Assembly: GCA_030446685.1 (NCBI GenBank)
Contig: JAUJMV010000002.1
Coordinates: 90,400-136,565, forward strand
Direction of reading: 5' to 3'
Origin: Thermomicrobiales bacterium
GTDB taxonomy: Bacteria; Chloroflexota; Chloroflexia; Thermomicrobiales; CADCWN01
Length of the DNA stretch: 46,166 nt
The position numbers and the translations under genes are program-made. Within the stretch, counting starts at the first letter, position 1, and every line of letters begins with the position of its first letter. Of the stretch, positions 44,341 to 46,166 are shown piece by piece. Below the pieces are notes generated by a model. That model did no database searches. It was not told where the DNA came from and worked only from the letters and a program-made list of their open reading frames with translations.

Positions 44341-45530
44341 CGCGAGCGGCTCCGCGGAGCGCCCCCCCCCGCCCCCCAATCCTGGGGGGAGCTAGAGCGC
44401 GTGAACCGGGTGGCCCCCCCGGCGTTGGGGGGCGAGAGTGGCGCCCCCTTCCGCAGCAGCGCGAAGAACGGCCCGCTCCTCAGCGACCCGAAGAGGATCA
44501 CGTCGAGCTGCATCAGCGCTGTCAGCGCCCGCAGCGCCGCGCGCGCCGCCGGCCGCCGGCTGACCGCCTGCCGCGACGACGCCACGCTTCGCCCCTCGCC
44601 CCTCGGCCCTCCGCCCTCTCCCCTCCGCCCGCGTCGCAGCAGCAGCCCCTCCCCGATCCGGATCAGGACGTTGTCGATCAGGCCCTGGAAGACGCCGTTC
44701 CAGAAGCGGACCCGCTCGACGCGCAGCCCGTGGTAGGCGGCGAAGGCGGTCAGTTGCTCCCAGGTCGTGAGGACCTTGACGTGGTCGCCCTTGCGGAGAT
44801 CGTCGGCGCGGAAGTCGCCGACGCCGCGGCGGCGCAACTGGCGGCTGAGCCAGCCCCACAGGGCGATGACCGGCCAGAGGGTCGAGCGCTCGCGCGTGTT
44901 GGAGTAGAGGTAGAAGTGGCCGCCCGGCTTGAGGACGCGCGCGACCTCGCCGAAGAAGCGCTCCAGGCCGCGGGCGTCGAGGTGCTCCATCACGTCGATC
45001 GAGTAGGCGGCGTCGAAGCTCCCGTCCGGGAAGGGCAGCACGCGCACGTCGCCCCGGACGAGGTCGATGCCGGCCAGTGCCTCCTCGGCGAAGAGCGGGG
45101 CCGCGTCGAGGCCGACGATCCGCGCGCCCCGGTCGCGGTTCCAGAGCGCGAAGCGCCCCTCGCCGCAGCCGATGTCGAGGACCAGGCTCCCCCGGCCCGC
45201 CCCGGCCAGGGGAGGCAGCCAGCGGCGCAGCCAGCGGTTGCGCACCGCCGCGCCGAGCAGCGGCTCGCCGACCGCGCGGTAGTCGAGCGCGGCGGCGAAC
45301 TCCGCCTCGTGCGTGGCGTAGTGCGTCGCGCGGCCGTCGAGGTCGCGCGGCGGGCGCAGGTCGAGGTACCCGCCGCCGCCCTCCGGCTGCGGGTAGACGG
45401 TGGCGCAGGCCGGGCAGCGCAGCGCGCGCCCGTCGCAAGCGCCCCGCAGCGGTGGCAGCGGGGCCGCGCGCCCCTCGTCGAGCAGGCAGCGCGGGCAGGT
45501 GGCGAGATCGAGGAGGGTGGGGGAAATCAT
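44337..45530 (-). CDS. SAM-dependent methyltransferase with N-terminal zinc-ribbon-like segment
   Basis: 397 aa. The N-terminal 50 residues contain two Cys pairs (C12/C15 in LATCPRCLLDEG, then LRCPACATVYP) in a Trm112-like ribbon. The methyltransferase core has motif I SLVLDIGCGEGRFALWNRD, RIVGLDAAPLF, VRVLPFPDGSFDAAYSIDVM and VLKPGGHFYLYSNT, typical of methyltransferase-11 proteins in glycan clusters. Two repeat-derived insertions disturb the C-terminus: a six-unit heptamer array (44590-44631) coding for an Arg/Gly stretch, and the last 30 codons, which run through C-rich palindromic sequence (44360-44450). The natural end is probably lost. It overlaps the GT4 gene by 4 nt. Confidence 0.8.
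   Translation of the reverse strand: MISPTLLDLATCPRCLLDEGRAAPLPPLRGACDGRALRCPACATVYPQPEGGGGYLDLRPPRDLDGRATHYATHEAEFAAALDYRAVGEPLLGAAVRNRWLRRWLPPLAGAGRGSLVLDIGCGEGRFALWNRDRGARIVGLDAAPLFAEEALAGIDLVRGDVRVLPFPDGSFDAAYSIDVMEHLDARGLERFFGEVARVLKPGGHFYLYSNTRERSTLWPVIALWGWLSRQLRRRGVGDFRADDLRKGDHVKVLTTWEQLTAFAAYHGLRVERVRFWNGVFQGLIDNVLIRIGEGLLLRRGRRGEGGGPRGEGRSVASSRQAVSRRPAARAALRALTALMQLDVILFGSLRSGPFFALLRKGAPLSPPNAGGATRFTRSSSPQDWGAGGGAPRSRSR
44360..44450. repeat. C/G-run palindromic repeat inside the methyltransferase 3' end
   Basis: CCCCCCAATCCTGGGGGG (near-palindrome) followed about 30 bp later by a related GGCCCCCCC ... TTGGGGGGC segment. Such runs resemble dispersed intergenic repeats and code here for a Pro/Gly/Ser-rich tail. 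Confidence 0.5.
44590..44631. repeat. Heptamer array (CGCCCCT-type) inside a coding region
   Basis: Six consecutive 7-bp units: CGCCCCT x2, CGGCCCT, CCGCCCT, CTCCCCT, CCGCCCG. It stays in frame with the methyltransferase because 42 bp is a multiple of three. Confidence 0.8.
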
Positions 45531-45537
45531 GGGGCCG

Positions 45538-46166
45538 CTACTTGTAGAACGAGCCGCGATCGGTCAGCAGCCGGCGAATGATGCTCGGCAGTTCGCCCGG
45601 CAGCCGGAGCTGATTCTGGAGGACCAGCGGCCACTCCATCCGCACGCGGCTCATGTATTCGAGCACGAACTGCACGATCAGCCCGGCGTTCCAGGCGATC
45701 GCCGCCAGGCTGAGGGCCGGGACCAGCGCCCGCAGCGCCGCCACCCGCGACCGCCAGAGCGCGTCGTAGGCGCAGGCCAGCCCGACGACGAAGATCGGCG
45801 TGCAGTTGAGGAAGCGCCGCGCGCCGAACGAGCCGGCGGTGTTCCAGGTCTTGAACGCGCCGTTGATGTACCAGGTCAGGACGAAGCCGGCCAGCAGCGC
45901 CAGCCCCAGGCGCGGCTGCCGCCGGATCAGCAGCGCCAGCCCGGCGAGCGCCACCACCAGGATCGGACTCCAGAAGAGCATCCCGTGGAAGGGGCTGAAC
46001 AGCACGTTGAGGAAGTATGGCGGGACCAGCGAGAGCTTGCCGGTCACGTCCTCGTTCGGCTGCCCGTCGCCATTCAGCACCCGGTAGGTGAGCAGTTGCG
46101 GCACGAAGGTCGCGACCGCCGCCGCCCCCATCACCGCCACCCCCGCGATCGTAGCGACGAGCGACG
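45538..46166 (-). CDS. Membrane glycosyltransferase (GT-C-like), 5' end cut by window edge
   Basis: The frame is open to the right window edge, so only the C-terminal ~209 residues are seen. At least four membrane helices are visible: PILVVALAGLALLIRR, LGLALLAGFVLTWYING, FVVGLACAYDALW and ALVPALSLAAIAWNAGLIVQ. The loop YFLNVLFSPFHGMLFWSPIL and the segment FKTWNTAGSFGARRFLNCTP, plus the soluble tail ending SIIRRLLTDRGSFYK, resemble the C-terminal half of polytopic GT-C transferases that use lipid-linked sugars. It sits 7 bp upstream of the methyltransferase gene in the same direction, completing a glycan cluster. Confidence 0.6.
   Translation of the reverse strand, partial: SLVATIAGVAVMGAAAVATFVPQLLTYRVLNGDGQPNEDVTGKLSLVPPYFLNVLFSPFHGMLFWSPILVVALAGLALLIRRQPRLGLALLAGFVLTWYINGAFKTWNTAGSFGARRFLNCTPIFVVGLACAYDALWRSRVAALRALVPALSLAAIAWNAGLIVQFVLEYMSRVRMEWPLVLQNQLRLPGELPSIIRRLLTDRGSFYK

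Noticed and set aside
46150..46166. A further GAGCGAC-type heptamer array at the right edge.
   Set aside because: Only two units are visible and they lie in an ordinary coding frame, so chance cannot be excluded.

Overview
The window looks like chromosomal DNA from a very GC-rich, free-living bacterium. My best guess is Chloroflexota, perhaps Thermomicrobia-like. This is an inference from gene content (LppX/LprAFG-type lipoprotein, DUF2382/DUF2171 stress protein, SH3-repeat M23 peptidase, S66 peptidase, ClpS, complete MutS and LigA), from sigma-70-type promoters and from high G+C. No rRNA, tRNA or CRISPR array is visible.

Layout. 1-2514 (minus): 3'-truncated pth, a GT4 glycosyltransferase and a hicBA module. 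2976-6451: GH3 glycosidase convergent with an S66 LD-carboxypeptidase, then a DUF559 protein. 6751-9366: sugar isomerase, Gfo/Idh/MocA oxidoreductase, and an OsmC-family gene with an in-frame TGA at the second redox cysteine, followed by a SECIS-like hairpin. 9558-16099: broken lipoprotein and membrane protein genes, then a tandemly duplicated ~1.15-kb segment holding a promoter, a c-di-AMP-riboswitch-like leader and the 5' end of an eight-SH3/M23 peptidase gene. 16743-21396: ligA, a small protein, TPR, methyltransferase and GNAT genes. 21602-25411: hydroxypyruvate isomerase and tartronate semialdehyde reductase, a DUF2382 protein and an EF-hand-like protein. 25673-28129: penicillin acylase. 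28248-30996: a lower-GC island with a winged-helix-like protein, a PD-(D/E)XK-like nuclease, a D12-class adenine methylase and a second PD-(D/E)XK nuclease. 31208-33032: clpS, HIT, aldo/keto reductase. 33216-38700: two orphan antitoxins with ruined toxins, a 132-bp MITE-like element, DUF429, an M42 peptidase, an NAD-epimerase and a glycine-zipper protein. 38692-46166 (minus): unknown protein, thiM, mutS, and a glycan cluster (GT4, methyltransferase, membrane glycosyltransferase).

Two signals stand out. First, the OsmC-family gene has the features of a selenoprotein. Second, at least a dozen loci carry short tandem arrays of mostly exact 7-bp period. The sequence differs at each locus, but the arrays sit on stop codons or just upstream of ribosome binding sites, usually as inverted pairs 30-90 bp apart that fill the gap between adjacent genes.

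Caution: at least eight genes are broken by frame changes, most of them equivalent to one missing base in a G/C run, including essential ligA. I read these as uncorrected indels in the assembly, so broken genes in 9.5-18.9 kb and 33.9-37.7 kb are annotated as genes with probable sequencing frameshifts.
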